64,000 nucleotides of DNA from NCBI RefSeq assembly GCF_003003005.1, contig NZ_PVTR01000016.1, positions 1 through 64,000 of the forward strand, read 5' to 3'. Positions 8,982-16,586 of this stretch are shown piece by piece (position 1 is the stretch's first letter; every line of letters begins with the position of its first letter). The translations under genes and the position numbers were made by a program. The stretch comes from Mongoliibacter ruber (GTDB lineage Bacteria > Bacteroidota > Bacteroidia > Cytophagales > Cyclobacteriaceae). The notes under the pieces were generated by a model that did no database searches, had not been told where the DNA came from, and worked only from the letters and a program-made list of their open reading frames with translations.

Positions 8982-9782
8982 TCAATAAAGGTCGTACTTG
9001 TGTGTCTCGATGTTTGTGCCAGATACCTTACCTTTTGCAGCAAAAAGGAGATTCTCTGCTTTACCTATCCATACATGGTTGACTCCTTTGTTTAGCGCTG
9101 CAAAAGCATTGTCTAATTTGGGGATCATGCCAGAATGAATTACGTTTTCCTTTTTTAGCTCGGCGTAAATATCCTCATTGATCAGTGGAATGATAGAAGA
9201 GTCGTTTTTTTCGTCAATCAATACACCTGCTTTATTGAAACAAAAATAGAGGTTTACTGTCATTTTCTTGGATAAAGAAGTCGCTATTTCAGAAGCAATG
9301 CTGTCAGCGTTGGTATTGAGTAATTGGCCCTTTTTATCATGCGTAATTGCACATACTACTGGGACAATATCTTCATCAAGTAGGTTTTGCAAAAAATCGA
9401 TATTGACATTTTCTATATCTCCCACATAGCCATAGTCAATTGATTTGACAGGTCTTTTTCTAGATTGAATCAAATTCGCATCTGCACCGGTCATACCAAG
9501 GGCATTTTGATCAAGTCCCTGTAATTTGGCGACGATTTGTTTGTTGATCAATCCAGCATATACCATTGTGACTATCTCCAAGGTATCTTTGTCTGTTATC
9601 CTTCGTCCATCAATCATCTGTGGCATCACACCCATACTCTCACCAAATTTGGAAGCCATTACTCCACCTCCATGTACGAGTATTTTTTTGCCGGGAAATT
9701 GGGCAAACAGTTCTAAAAATTCATCGAGTTTTTCTGGGAAATCAATGACATTACCTCCTATTTTTATAATACTTACATTCAT
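8982..9782 (-). CDS. argB: Acetylglutamate kinase (possibly N-succinylglutamate kinase)
   Basis: Amino-acid kinase family, phosphorylating N-acylglutamate. The start chosen is the ATG at 9782, giving 266 aa beginning MNVSIIKIGGN. A longer frame exists only from a TTG at 9830 and would overlap argF'. Nucleotide and substrate loops are present: KIGGN (7-11) and HGGG (37-40), plus the NTNADSIASEIA region typical of the family. The usual GNAT and feedback N-terminal helix are absent, so this is the short, probably arginine-insensitive type. Operon context suggests the acyl group could be succinyl (see argF'). Confidence 0.93.
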   Translation of the reverse strand: MNVSIIKIGGNVIDFPEKLDEFLELFAQFPGKKILVHGGGVMASKFGESMGVMPQMIDGRRITDKDTLEIVTMVYAGLINKQIVAKLQGLDQNALGMTGADANLIQSRKRPVKSIDYGYVGDIENVNIDFLQNLLDEDIVPVVCAITHDKKGQLLNTNADSIASEIATSLSKKMTVNLYFCFNKAGVLIDEKNDSSIIPLINEDIYAELKKENVIHSGMIPKLDNAFAALNKGVNHVWIGKAENLLFAAKGKVSGTNIETHKYDLY

Positions 9783-9826
9783 GGTAGGTTGGTTTTCTGA
9801 TTTGAGATTCAGGAGTTTTATGTTTT

Positions 9827-10771
9827 TCAACTCAAAATGTGTGATATTACAGATTGAGCAGCATATATTCTGTTTTTTGCCTGTTCTTGGACCAAGCTTC
9901 TTTTGCTATCTAGGATTTCATCTGACAGTTCAACGTTTCTTCTTACCGGGAGGCAGTGCATTACTTTTGCATCATTTGCATTGATAAAGTGCTTTTCAGT
10001 CAACATCCAAGAATCGTCTGTTGATACGATCTTCCCATAGTCATTAAATGCAGACCAGTTTTTGACATATACAAAGTCTGCATTTTCTAATGCTTTCTTT
10101 TGGTCAAGTTCTATTGTCGCCCCTTTGGTAAAGCTTTGATCCAATTCGTAGCCTGCAGGGTGAGTGATGGTCAAATCATGGCCACAGCCAATAGTCCATT
10201 CTGTAAAAGAATTGGCTACTGCATGAGGAATTGCTTTGATATGAGGTGCCCAAGTGAGTACAACTTTTGGTTTTTCTTTTTTGGACCAATTTTCTTGGAT
10301 TGTCATCATGTCGGCTAAACTCTGAAGAGGGTGACGTATTGCACTCTCTAAACTGATAACCGGCACTCCTGAAAATTTCACGAATTGATTGAAAGTGAAA
10401 TCAGCCAAATCTTCATTCTTATTGGTAAGGCTTGGGAAAGCCCTTATGGCTAAGATGTCAAAATAAGAACCTAGTACAGCTGCGGCATCTTTTACATGTT
10501 CTACAGTTCCTTTGTTCATGATGGCCCCTTCATTCATTTCTAAAGCCCAGCCTTCCTTGTCCATATTCATGACAATGGGCTCCATACCAAGGTTAATTGC
10601 AGCAATCTGCGTGCTCGCCCTTGTTCTCAATGATGGATTGAGAAAAATACAGCCTATTCTCTTGCCTTCGCCAAGTGCTTTATCTACCCTCGGGTTGGCT
10701 TTATAGAATAATGCTTTTTCTATTAATGTATCTGCTAAAGATTTGGATTCAAATTTTGTAAAATGCTTCAT
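9827..10771 (-). CDS. argF': N-succinyl-/N-acetylornithine carbamoyltransferase
   Basis: 314 aa, transfers the carbamoyl group to an acylated ornithine. The carbamoyl-phosphate loop reads NPSLRTRAST (45-54), HPLQSLADMMT is intact, and HCLPVRRN is present near residue 273. In place of the SMG/ornithine-binding features of true OTCases it has the ArgF' architecture. The residue aligned (from memory) with Glu92 of the Xanthomonas acetylornithine enzyme and Pro90 of the Bacteroides fragilis succinylornithine enzyme is Val90 (NKGTVEHV). A non-acidic residue there fits succinylornithine. The ATG start at 10771 follows argD by 34 bp. Confidence 0.92.
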   Translation of the reverse strand: MKHFTKFESKSLADTLIEKALFYKANPRVDKALGEGKRIGCIFLNPSLRTRASTQIAAINLGMEPIVMNMDKEGWALEMNEGAIMNKGTVEHVKDAAAVLGSYFDILAIRAFPSLTNKNEDLADFTFNQFVKFSGVPVISLESAIRHPLQSLADMMTIQENWSKKEKPKVVLTWAPHIKAIPHAVANSFTEWTIGCGHDLTITHPAGYELDQSFTKGATIELDQKKALENADFVYVKNWSAFNDYGKIVSTDDSWMLTEKHFINANDAKVMHCLPVRRNVELSDEILDSKRSLVQEQAKNRIYAAQSVISHILS

Positions 10772-10805
10772 TAAGAATTGGTGGGTTTTGTTATTGAATA
10801 ATTGC

Positions 10806-11936
10806 TCAATTCAATATTTTCTCTAAACTATCCAAAAACGAAGATAGTTCATTCATTTTAATATTTAAAGGAGGGAGCAAACGAATGGTGTGCTTTCCAG
10901 CTGAACTGCCTGTGAAAATTCTGTATTTGCTTACTAATTCAGAACGCACTGGTCCGGCTTCTCTGTCAAGATCAATTCCTATCATGAGGCCTTTACCTCT
11001 GATTTCTTCAATACCTTTGATTTTGGAAAGGGCTTCCATTAAGTAGTTACCCATTTTGTCTGCATGCTGCATTAGTTTTTCTTCTTCCAGCACTTCGAGG
11101 ACCGCTAATCCAGCTGCACATGCCAAATGATTTCCTCCAAATGTGGTGCCCAATAGTCCATAAGATGCTTTGATATCAGGATGGATAAGTACACCTCCAA
11201 TGGGGAAACCATTCCCCATTCCTTTGGCAGTAGTGATCATATCAGGCACCAAGCCGTCTACCCATTGGTGTGCAAAAAACCTGCCTGTACGGCCATATCC
11301 GGACTGAACTTCATCCAGAATCAGTTTAGCACCATAGGTTTTGCAAAGTTTAGAAAGTTCAAGAAGAAACTCAGGGCTTGGTACGTGTATACCACCCACA
11401 CCTTGGATTCCTTCTACAATAATTCCTGCAATGTTGCCTTCTTTTAATTTCTCCTCTACTGCACCTATATCTCCAAAAGGCAAAATATAGGCATCATCCC
11501 TTTGGTTGCACGGAGCAATTATTTTGGGGTTATCAGTCAAGACAACTGCACCGGAAGTCCGACCATGAAAAGCACCGGAAAAACTTATAAATCCTGATTT
11601 TCCAGTAGCGAAAGAAGCAAGCTTAAGTGCATTTTCGTTTGCTTCTGCACCAGAATTGCATAGAAAAAGCTGGTAGTCATGTAGACAGGATAAATCTCCT
11701 AACTTAGATGCTAACTGTTTCTGTATCGGGATGTGTACCGAGTTGGAGTAAAAGGCCAGGTTGTCAAGTTGGTCTTTGATTCTTTTATTGAAATGTGGGT
11801 GACTATGTCCTATAGAAATCACAGCATGTCCCCCATAGAGGTCAAGGTACTGATTCCCCTTTTCATCCCACAGATTTGCTCCAAGTGCTTTTTTAGGACT
11901 GACGTCAATCAGTGGATATACATCAAATATGTTCAT
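10806..11936 (-). CDS. argD: Acyl-ornithine aminotransferase
   Basis: 376 aa class III PLP aminotransferase converting N-acylglutamate semialdehyde to N-acylornithine. Landmarks: LDLYGGHAVISIGHSHP near the N-terminus, CNSGAEANENALKLA (PLP phosphate binding), ILDEVQSGYGRTGRFFA, the Schiff-base lysine in TTAKGMGNGFPIGG (about residue 239), and TFGGNHLACAAG. Length and motifs are complete. It lies between argC (11 bp) and argF' in the operon, which separates it from other class III aminotransferases such as ornithine or GABA enzymes. Confidence 0.94.
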   Translation of the reverse strand: MNIFDVYPLIDVSPKKALGANLWDEKGNQYLDLYGGHAVISIGHSHPHFNKRIKDQLDNLAFYSNSVHIPIQKQLASKLGDLSCLHDYQLFLCNSGAEANENALKLASFATGKSGFISFSGAFHGRTSGAVVLTDNPKIIAPCNQRDDAYILPFGDIGAVEEKLKEGNIAGIIVEGIQGVGGIHVPSPEFLLELSKLCKTYGAKLILDEVQSGYGRTGRFFAHQWVDGLVPDMITTAKGMGNGFPIGGVLIHPDIKASYGLLGTTFGGNHLACAAGLAVLEVLEEEKLMQHADKMGNYLMEALSKIKGIEEIRGKGLMIGIDLDREAGPVRSELVSKYRIFTGSSAGKHTIRLLPPLNIKMNELSSFLDSLEKILN

Positions 11937-11947
11937 GTCGCGGTGGA

Positions 11948-12916
11948 TTAAAAGGCTATACTTTTGAGATTCAAACCGGTCTTTTCATCCAATCCGAAAG
12001 CAAGGTTGAAATTCTGCACTGCCTGTCCTGAAGCACCTTTTAAAAGATTGTCAATGGCAGAGTAAATAACCAATTGACCGTTTTCCTTTTGAATGTGCAA
12101 AAAGCATTTGTTGGTATTGACTACTTGCTTGAGGTCAATGTCATTTTCTGATACATGTGTGAAGGGATCATTTTTGTAAAATTCACTGTAAATTTCTAGC
12201 GCCTCTTCCAACTCCCCTTCAAAAGGGAAATATGCGGTAATCCAGATCCCTCTGGCAAAATTCCCTCTGTAAGGAACGAATAGCAAATCACTGTTAAAAT
12301 CCTTATTTAGCTGTGAAAATGTTTGTTTGATCTCTTTAAGGTGTTGGTGGGTAAAGAGCTTGTAAACGGACATATTGGAAAGCCTGTAGCTAAAGTGGCT
12401 GGTTTCTGAAAGACTTTTTCCAGCTCCTGTACTTCCGGTAATCCCAGAGACATGTACGTTATCATTTACCAAACCTTTTGCTATTGCCGGAGCAAGTGCA
12501 AGCTGAATACCTGTGGCAAAACATCCAGGATTAGCAATTTTTTTAGCGTTTTTTATTTTCGCCTTATTGATTTCAGGTAAGCCATAGGTAAAACCATTGC
12601 TTTCGTCTCTGAAATCAGTACTTAAATCAATGATAACAGTGTCAGAACCGAAACTGTGATTTTCAAGAAAACCTTTCGTCTGACCATGAGGAAGTCCCAA
12701 AAAGACCGCTTCTATTCCCTCAGTGCTTACCTCATCTGTAAATACAAGTTCGGTATCTCCCAAAAGATCAGGGTGACTGTTTGTAACTTTTTTTCCTTTT
12801 TGACTATTGCTATGGGCGTACATCAAATCAACGTTAGGGTGATGCACCAGTAACCTGAGCAACTCACCCCCCGTGTATCCTGCAGCACCAATTACTGCTG
12901 TTTTAATCCTCTTCAT
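11948..12916 (-). CDS. argC: N-acyl-gamma-glutamyl-phosphate reductase
   Basis: 322 aa, NADPH-dependent reduction of N-acylglutamyl phosphate to the semialdehyde. The Rossmann glycine motif GAAGYTGGELLRLL (10-23) and the catalytic cysteine Cys132 in ANPGCFATG are both present, as is GLPHGQT. Its start overlaps the last 14 bases of argG, indicating translational coupling. Length is on the short side of the family but complete. Confidence 0.96.
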   Translation of the reverse strand: MKRIKTAVIGAAGYTGGELLRLLVHHPNVDLMYAHSNSQKGKKVTNSHPDLLGDTELVFTDEVSTEGIEAVFLGLPHGQTKGFLENHSFGSDTVIIDLSTDFRDESNGFTYGLPEINKAKIKNAKKIANPGCFATGIQLALAPAIAKGLVNDNVHVSGITGSTGAGKSLSETSHFSYRLSNMSVYKLFTHQHLKEIKQTFSQLNKDFNSDLLFVPYRGNFARGIWITAYFPFEGELEEALEIYSEFYKNDPFTHVSENDIDLKQVVNTNKCFLHIQKENGQLVIYSAIDNLLKGASGQAVQNFNLAFGLDEKTGLNLKSIAF

Positions 12917-14099
12917 GATGGTTGACTTGATGGAATATTGCTGTCTGATTTCCTAAGATTCTTGTAAAGCCTTTAACATCTTCTGCCGTATAACCTTTGT
13001 TCATTTCACCATAGCTGCCAAATTTAGAAGCCATCAGGTCATGGGGAGATGTGATACCTACCAATTGGAATCTGTAAGGCTGTAGAATAACTTTTACTGT
13101 CCCGGTGACAAACTCTTGGGTACTTTCTAAAAAAGCTTCAAGATTCCTCATCACTGGGTCAAGGTAATGGCCTTCATGTAAGTGGTTTCCGTAAAATTCA
13201 GACATTTGGTTTTTCCAGAAAGTCTGCCACTTGGTCAAAGTGTGTTTTTCCAACAATTGATGGGCCTTAATGATGATAAGAGGGGATGCTGCCTCGAATC
13301 CGACCCGTCCTTTGATGCCGATAATGGTGTCTCCGACGTGAATGTCTCTGCCTATGCCAAATGGAGCAGCCAATTCTTGAATTTTTAGAATGGCATCTAC
13401 TGCATTTTTGTAATTTTCACCATTCACACTTTTAACTTCTCCAGCCTCGAACCCTATAGTGATTTCTTCGATTTCGCTCTTACTGACCTGAGTAGGCCAA
13501 GCTTCTTCAGGAAGTGTCAGATCAGAAGTAAGTGTCTCTTTTCCTCCCACAGAAGTACCCCAGATACCTTTATTGATAGAATACTTGGCTTTTTCGAAGT
13601 TCATTGAAACTCCATGTTTTTTCAGGTATTCTATTTCTTCCTCGCGGCTGAGTTTAAGGTCTCTGATTGGTGTGATAATTTCGATATCAGGAACTATTGT
13701 CTGAAAAATCATGTCAAATCGAACTTGATCGTTTCCCGCACCCGTGCTTCCATGTGCGACAGATTTTGCTCCGATTTTCTTGGCGTATTCAGCCAGAGTT
13801 TTGGCTTGTAAAATACGTTCTGCACTTACAGAAAGAGGGTATGTTTGATTTTTCAACACATTGCCATAAACCAAGTATTTTATTACCTCATCATAATAAG
13901 TATTGGTGACATCCAAAATTGTAAATGAGGCAATTCCCAGAGCGGTAGCTCTATTTTCCACTTCTGACAATTCTTCACTGGAAAAACCTCCTGTATTGAT
14001 CAGTACGGCATGAACTTCATAGCCAAGGTCTTTTGATAAATGGAGGGCACAAAAAGTGGTGTCCAATCCCCCGCTATATGCTAATACTACTTTTTTCAT
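12903..14099 (-). CDS. argG: Argininosuccinate synthase
   Basis: 398 aa. Catalyses ATP-dependent condensation of citrulline and aspartate. The PP-loop motif AYSGGLDT sits at residues 7-14, and VAHGSTGAGNDQVRF and ITPIRD blocks follow. The chosen start is the ATG at 14099 (MKKVVLAYSGG), conforming to the family; a frame extension from a TTG at 14132 overlaps the GNAT gene stop and is ignored. The end overlaps argC by 14 bp. Being second in the operon, before the acyl-cycle genes, is typical of Bacteroidetes arg clusters. Confidence 0.97.
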   Translation of the reverse strand: MKKVVLAYSGGLDTTFCALHLSKDLGYEVHAVLINTGGFSSEELSEVENRATALGIASFTILDVTNTYYDEVIKYLVYGNVLKNQTYPLSVSAERILQAKTLAEYAKKIGAKSVAHGSTGAGNDQVRFDMIFQTIVPDIEIITPIRDLKLSREEEIEYLKKHGVSMNFEKAKYSINKGIWGTSVGGKETLTSDLTLPEEAWPTQVSKSEIEEITIGFEAGEVKSVNGENYKNAVDAILKIQELAAPFGIGRDIHVGDTIIGIKGRVGFEAASPLIIIKAHQLLEKHTLTKWQTFWKNQMSEFYGNHLHEGHYLDPVMRNLEAFLESTQEFVTGTVKVILQPYRFQLVGITSPHDLMASKFGSYGEMNKGYTAEDVKGFTRILGNQTAIFHQVNHHEED

Positions 14100-14133
14100 T
14101 TTTTTGGTTTTATGTGCAGGATCTAAATCCAAA

Positions 14134-14811
14134 CTAGAATAGGTTTAAGGTTTTATTCTTTGTCTTTTTGAGGTTCAATAGAATATATCTCTTAAGGTTG
14201 GTCCACCTTTCGAAAAGTTTGATATTCTTCCTGAAATCCTTTCGAAGAGCCATGTCGTCTTTTTTTACTTTTTTTTGAGGATCATAAAGCATGGCTGTGC
14301 AAAGGCAATTTTGCCTTACTTTGCTTTTCAATATTTCAACATTGATGCAACTGTTGCAGCCCTTCCAGAATTCTTCATCATCTGTAAGGTCTGAATAAGA
14401 TACAGGGATGTAACCCAATTCGGAATTGATTTTCATTACAGCCGGACCGGTGGTCAATCCAAATATTTTGGAATCAGGAAATTTGGTTCTGCTGAGCTTG
14501 AAGATTTCATTTTTGATTTGCGTAGCCAAACCGAATTTTCTGAATTTGGGAGCTACGATTAGACCTGAGTTTGCGACAAATTTACCATGTCCCCATGCTT
14601 CAATATAACAGAAACCAGCCCATTCGCCATCTTTAGTGAGGGCTATCACGGCTTTGCCTTCCTGCATTTTGGCTTTGATGTATTCAGGAGACCTTTTTGC
14701 AATACCAGTACCACGAGCTTTGGCAGATTCTGCCATTTCATCAGTAATGGTTTCAGCATACATAAGATGCTTTTCAGTTGCTGGTTTTATGATGAAGGAA
14801 TAATTTTCCAT
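14134..14811 (-). CDS. GNAT acyltransferase heading the arg operon (probable N-acylglutamate synthase)
   Basis: 225 aa from the ATG at 14811 (MENYSFIIKP); a TTG three codons upstream is less likely. The GNAT acyl-CoA loop is visible as KFRKFGLATQIKNEI (R-x-x-G-x-A). The C-terminal half adds a cysteine-rich stretch, GCNSCIN and NCLCTAM, whose role is unknown (a metal site is possible). As the first gene of an operon otherwise lacking argA or argJ, the likely role is acylation of glutamate, with acetyl-CoA or succinyl-CoA as donor. This is inference from position plus the GNAT fold. The Lys/Arg-rich tail after residue 180 is unusual. Confidence 0.8.
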   Translation of the reverse strand: MENYSFIIKPATEKHLMYAETITDEMAESAKARGTGIAKRSPEYIKAKMQEGKAVIALTKDGEWAGFCYIEAWGHGKFVANSGLIVAPKFRKFGLATQIKNEIFKLSRTKFPDSKIFGLTTGPAVMKINSELGYIPVSYSDLTDDEEFWKGCNSCINVEILKSKVRQNCLCTAMLYDPQKKVKKDDMALRKDFRKNIKLFERWTNLKRYILLNLKKTKNKTLNLF

Positions 14812-14836
14812 TTTTTCCAATCAGAATAATTGATTC

Positions 14837-14963
14837 AAGGCAGTGAGCCTTAGTTGAGGTTGTGAAGAAATGTATGTGAAAATGAGCTATTGTAGATTTC
14901 CCGCATAGGGTATCTTGAAATATATAGGGACTATGCCCTGAAGCTGTTCCTAAACCTCCTAAG
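14837..14963 (-). promoter_or_regulatory. Candidate attenuator RNA between the Arg leader peptide and the arg operon
   Basis: Three pairings are visible on the leftward transcript. (1) The Arg-codon segment CTTAGGAGGTT (14963-14953) can pair with AACCTC-AA-CTAAG (14861-14849), 11 pairs with a 2-nt bulge. (2) A GCATAG/CTATGC stem (14936-14931 with 14908-14903) has the leader stop codon in its first arm. (3) An AAGGC-TCACT-GCCTT hairpin (14851-14837) shares its left arm with pairing 1. Pairings 1 and 3 exclude each other, so ribosome position on the Arg codons could select the fold. There is no U-run after hairpin 3, so termination may not be the mechanism; control of translation of the GNAT gene 26 nt downstream is equally possible. 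Confidence 0.5.
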
Positions 14964-15038
14964 TGGAGACAAAAAAGACATAGCAAAAGCAGGAGCTGCT
15001 TTCATCGTAAATGGTGCTATGTTGAATACCTTGTTCAT
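14931..15038 (-). CDS. Putative arginine-operon leader peptide (35 aa)
   Basis: A short ORF upstream of the arg operon and in the same direction. It begins MNKVFNIAPFTMKAAPAFAM and ends LSPLRRFRNSFRA, with four Arg codons (all AGG) among the last nine residues and the stop 119 bp before the GNAT start. Arg codons concentrated next to the stop codon, a stem-loop overlapping that stop, and location in front of arginine biosynthesis genes are what a translational attenuator needs. No similar peptide is known to me; the call rests on composition, position and RNA pairing. The his operon in this window has a leader of the same design. Confidence 0.5.
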   Translation of the reverse strand: MNKVFNIAPFTMKAAPAFAMSFLSPLRRFRNSFRA

Positions 15039-15152
15039 CTATTTGTTACTAAACGAATACAATATTTGTAAGGATTGTAATAAAATGCAAACATTCATTG
15101 CGTTTATTCTAAAGAAATTCGTTGAGTGGTAAAGAAATGACAGGATTTTATC

Positions 15153-15160
15153 CAAATTTA
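15153..15160 (-). promoter_or_regulatory. Possible -7 box of the arg operon
   Basis: On the minus strand these bases read TAAATTTG, a perfect TAnnTTTG match. It would start transcription near 15146, giving a ~335-nt leader containing the candidate Arg leader peptide. No -33 TTTG occurs at the right spacing, so the evidence is modest. Confidence 0.3.
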
Positions 15161-15229
15161 ACGGTTTTCAGCAATTTGCTCGATGTTTTCTGTCAAATAC
15201 CAAAATCAAAAGAATGTAATCCCCTTAAA

Positions 15230-16489
15230 TCAAGCAAGTGTCTTCAGTGCTTGTACAAACTTATCTAACTCTCGAGGTGTAGTATAAATATTTGGAGTGA
15301 TTCTACACCCATGAACCCCATTTTCGTCAATCCCCACAGTGTAGATTCCAAATCGATCTATAAGCGCTTTGGCCATATCAATCGGCTTTAAACTGTCTAA
15401 GCCGACATTGGCGATACCGCATGAACGTGCAGGGTCTTTTGGAGTATTGACATTGATTCCAGCAATATCTCTTACTTGATCTGTCCAATAATTCTGTAAG
15501 TACCTCAAGCGTTCTTCTTTCCTTTTTGCACCCACCATATCGTAATAATCCAAGGCGTCATTGATCGCTAGGGTAGTGGCCACAGGTTCAGTTCCTATAT
15601 GGCTGATGTTTTTGACCGTGATTTGATCCAATTGATATGGTGCCAGTAAGGGCCATATTTTGGAAATTTTATCTTTTTTGACATACAGCAATCCAGCTCC
15701 CAAAGGCACACTCAACCACTTATGCAGGCTGCAAGCATAATAATCGCAACCTGTTTCTTCGATTTTAAACTCAAAATGTGCAACGCAATGAGCCCCATCC
15801 AGCATCACCTCTACACCATGAGAATGGGCCATATCAATAATTTTCTTGACAGGTAAGATCTGACCTGTCACGTTGATCATATGAGAAACCATGATCAATT
15901 TGGTGTTAGGGGTGATTGCATCTTCATAGATTTTTACAATCTCTTCATCTGATTCAGGGTGATTTGGAATATTTACCACTTTGTTTGTGGTGCCATGACG
16001 TCTCGATACCAGTTCAAACATGTTTTTAATACTTCCATAGTCTTGTGCCGCGTAAATGGCCTCGTCTCCCTTTTCCCATGGAAAACCTGAAATGATGATG
16101 TCCAATGATTCTGTGGCGTTTCTGGTAATAGCGACCTCCTCAGTGGAGCCGCCAAAATGTTGGGCTAATTTTGCTACCACTTTGTCTTTGTTTTCCCACT
16201 GAACTGTTCTGAAATACCAAGATCCTTGGTAATTGATTTCTCTGATATGGGTGATGTAATTTTCTAAAGTCTGTTGGGGGACAAAACAATAATAACCATT
16301 CTCAAGATTGATGTAGTCAGGTTTCAATCTATAATCTTCCCTGATTTTCATCCAAAAATCTTCATTTGAAGCCAAAGATTCAGGAGAAATATGACTGTAA
16401 GCACTTACTGTTTTAGACAAAGCTTTGAATGAAACAGAGGACGCAATGCCGCTGAGGGCAAGATTTTTTAAAAAGGTACGCTTGTTCAT
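15230..16489 (-). CDS. Exported class V aminotransferase-fold PLP enzyme
   Basis: 419 aa. The N-terminus MNKRTFLKNLALSGIASSVSF looks like an export signal without a canonical twin-arginine motif. The class V fold follows: TRNATESLDIIISGF, then the PLP aspartate in DGAHCVAHFEF and the PLP lysine in CSLHKWLSVPLGAG (near residue 260). The family includes cysteine desulfurase-like enzymes and isopenicillin-N-epimerase-like proteins; no IscS-type catalytic Cys loop is evident, so the epimerase-like group fits better. PLP enzymes with export signals are unusual but occur in Bacteroidetes. Divergent from the Fic gene; substrate unknown. Confidence 0.85.
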   Translation of the reverse strand: MNKRTFLKNLALSGIASSVSFKALSKTVSAYSHISPESLASNEDFWMKIREDYRLKPDYINLENGYYCFVPQQTLENYITHIREINYQGSWYFRTVQWENKDKVVAKLAQHFGGSTEEVAITRNATESLDIIISGFPWEKGDEAIYAAQDYGSIKNMFELVSRRHGTTNKVVNIPNHPESDEEIVKIYEDAITPNTKLIMVSHMINVTGQILPVKKIIDMAHSHGVEVMLDGAHCVAHFEFKIEETGCDYYACSLHKWLSVPLGAGLLYVKKDKISKIWPLLAPYQLDQITVKNISHIGTEPVATTLAINDALDYYDMVGAKRKEERLRYLQNYWTDQVRDIAGINVNTPKDPARSCGIANVGLDSLKPIDMAKALIDRFGIYTVGIDENGVHGCRITPNIYTTPRELDKFVQALKTLA

Positions 16490-16548
16490 GATGAAGAAGT
16501 TTTCTTAAAGTTGTCGAAAAAAAATTAAAAATGAAAAAAAACCAAAAA

Positions 16549-16586
16549 TGTTGATTAAATTTGTCAACAAATAAAAAGTCAACAAA
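16549..16586 (+). promoter_or_regulatory. Operator-like repeats over the -7 box of the XRE-Fic gene
   Basis: TGTTGA (16549-16554) and TCAACA (16564-16569) form an inverted repeat with the -7 box TAAATTTG (16556-16563) between the arms. GTCAACAAA is also directly repeated at 16563-16571 and 16578-16586, the second copy touching the start codon. This layout suits binding by a helix-turn-helix protein, plausibly the XRE domain of the Fic protein itself, and would block its own promoter. A related TTGTCGA occurs at 16510-16516. Confidence 0.5.

Noticed and set aside
9783-9830. N-terminal extension of ArgB from a TTG at 9830
   Set aside because: It would overlap argF' by 4 bp and adds 16 residues unlike the family; the ATG at 9782 gives the normal MNVSIIKIGGN start. 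Similar TTG extensions of argG, the GNAT, hisB and the DUF255 gene were rejected for the same reason.
15104-15122. Possible ArgR-type ARG box (TGCAAACATTCATTGCG-like) before the arg operon
   Set aside because: Spacing and half-sites do not fit the TGAATWWWWATTCA consensus; nothing beyond a few matching bases.
14896-15132. Rightward 79-codon open frame over the arg leader region (ends CNKMQTFIAFILKKFVEW)
   Set aside because: No start codon before 15018 and no recognised domain; the opposite strand carries a better candidate, the Arg-rich leader peptide, of which this frame is mostly the complement.
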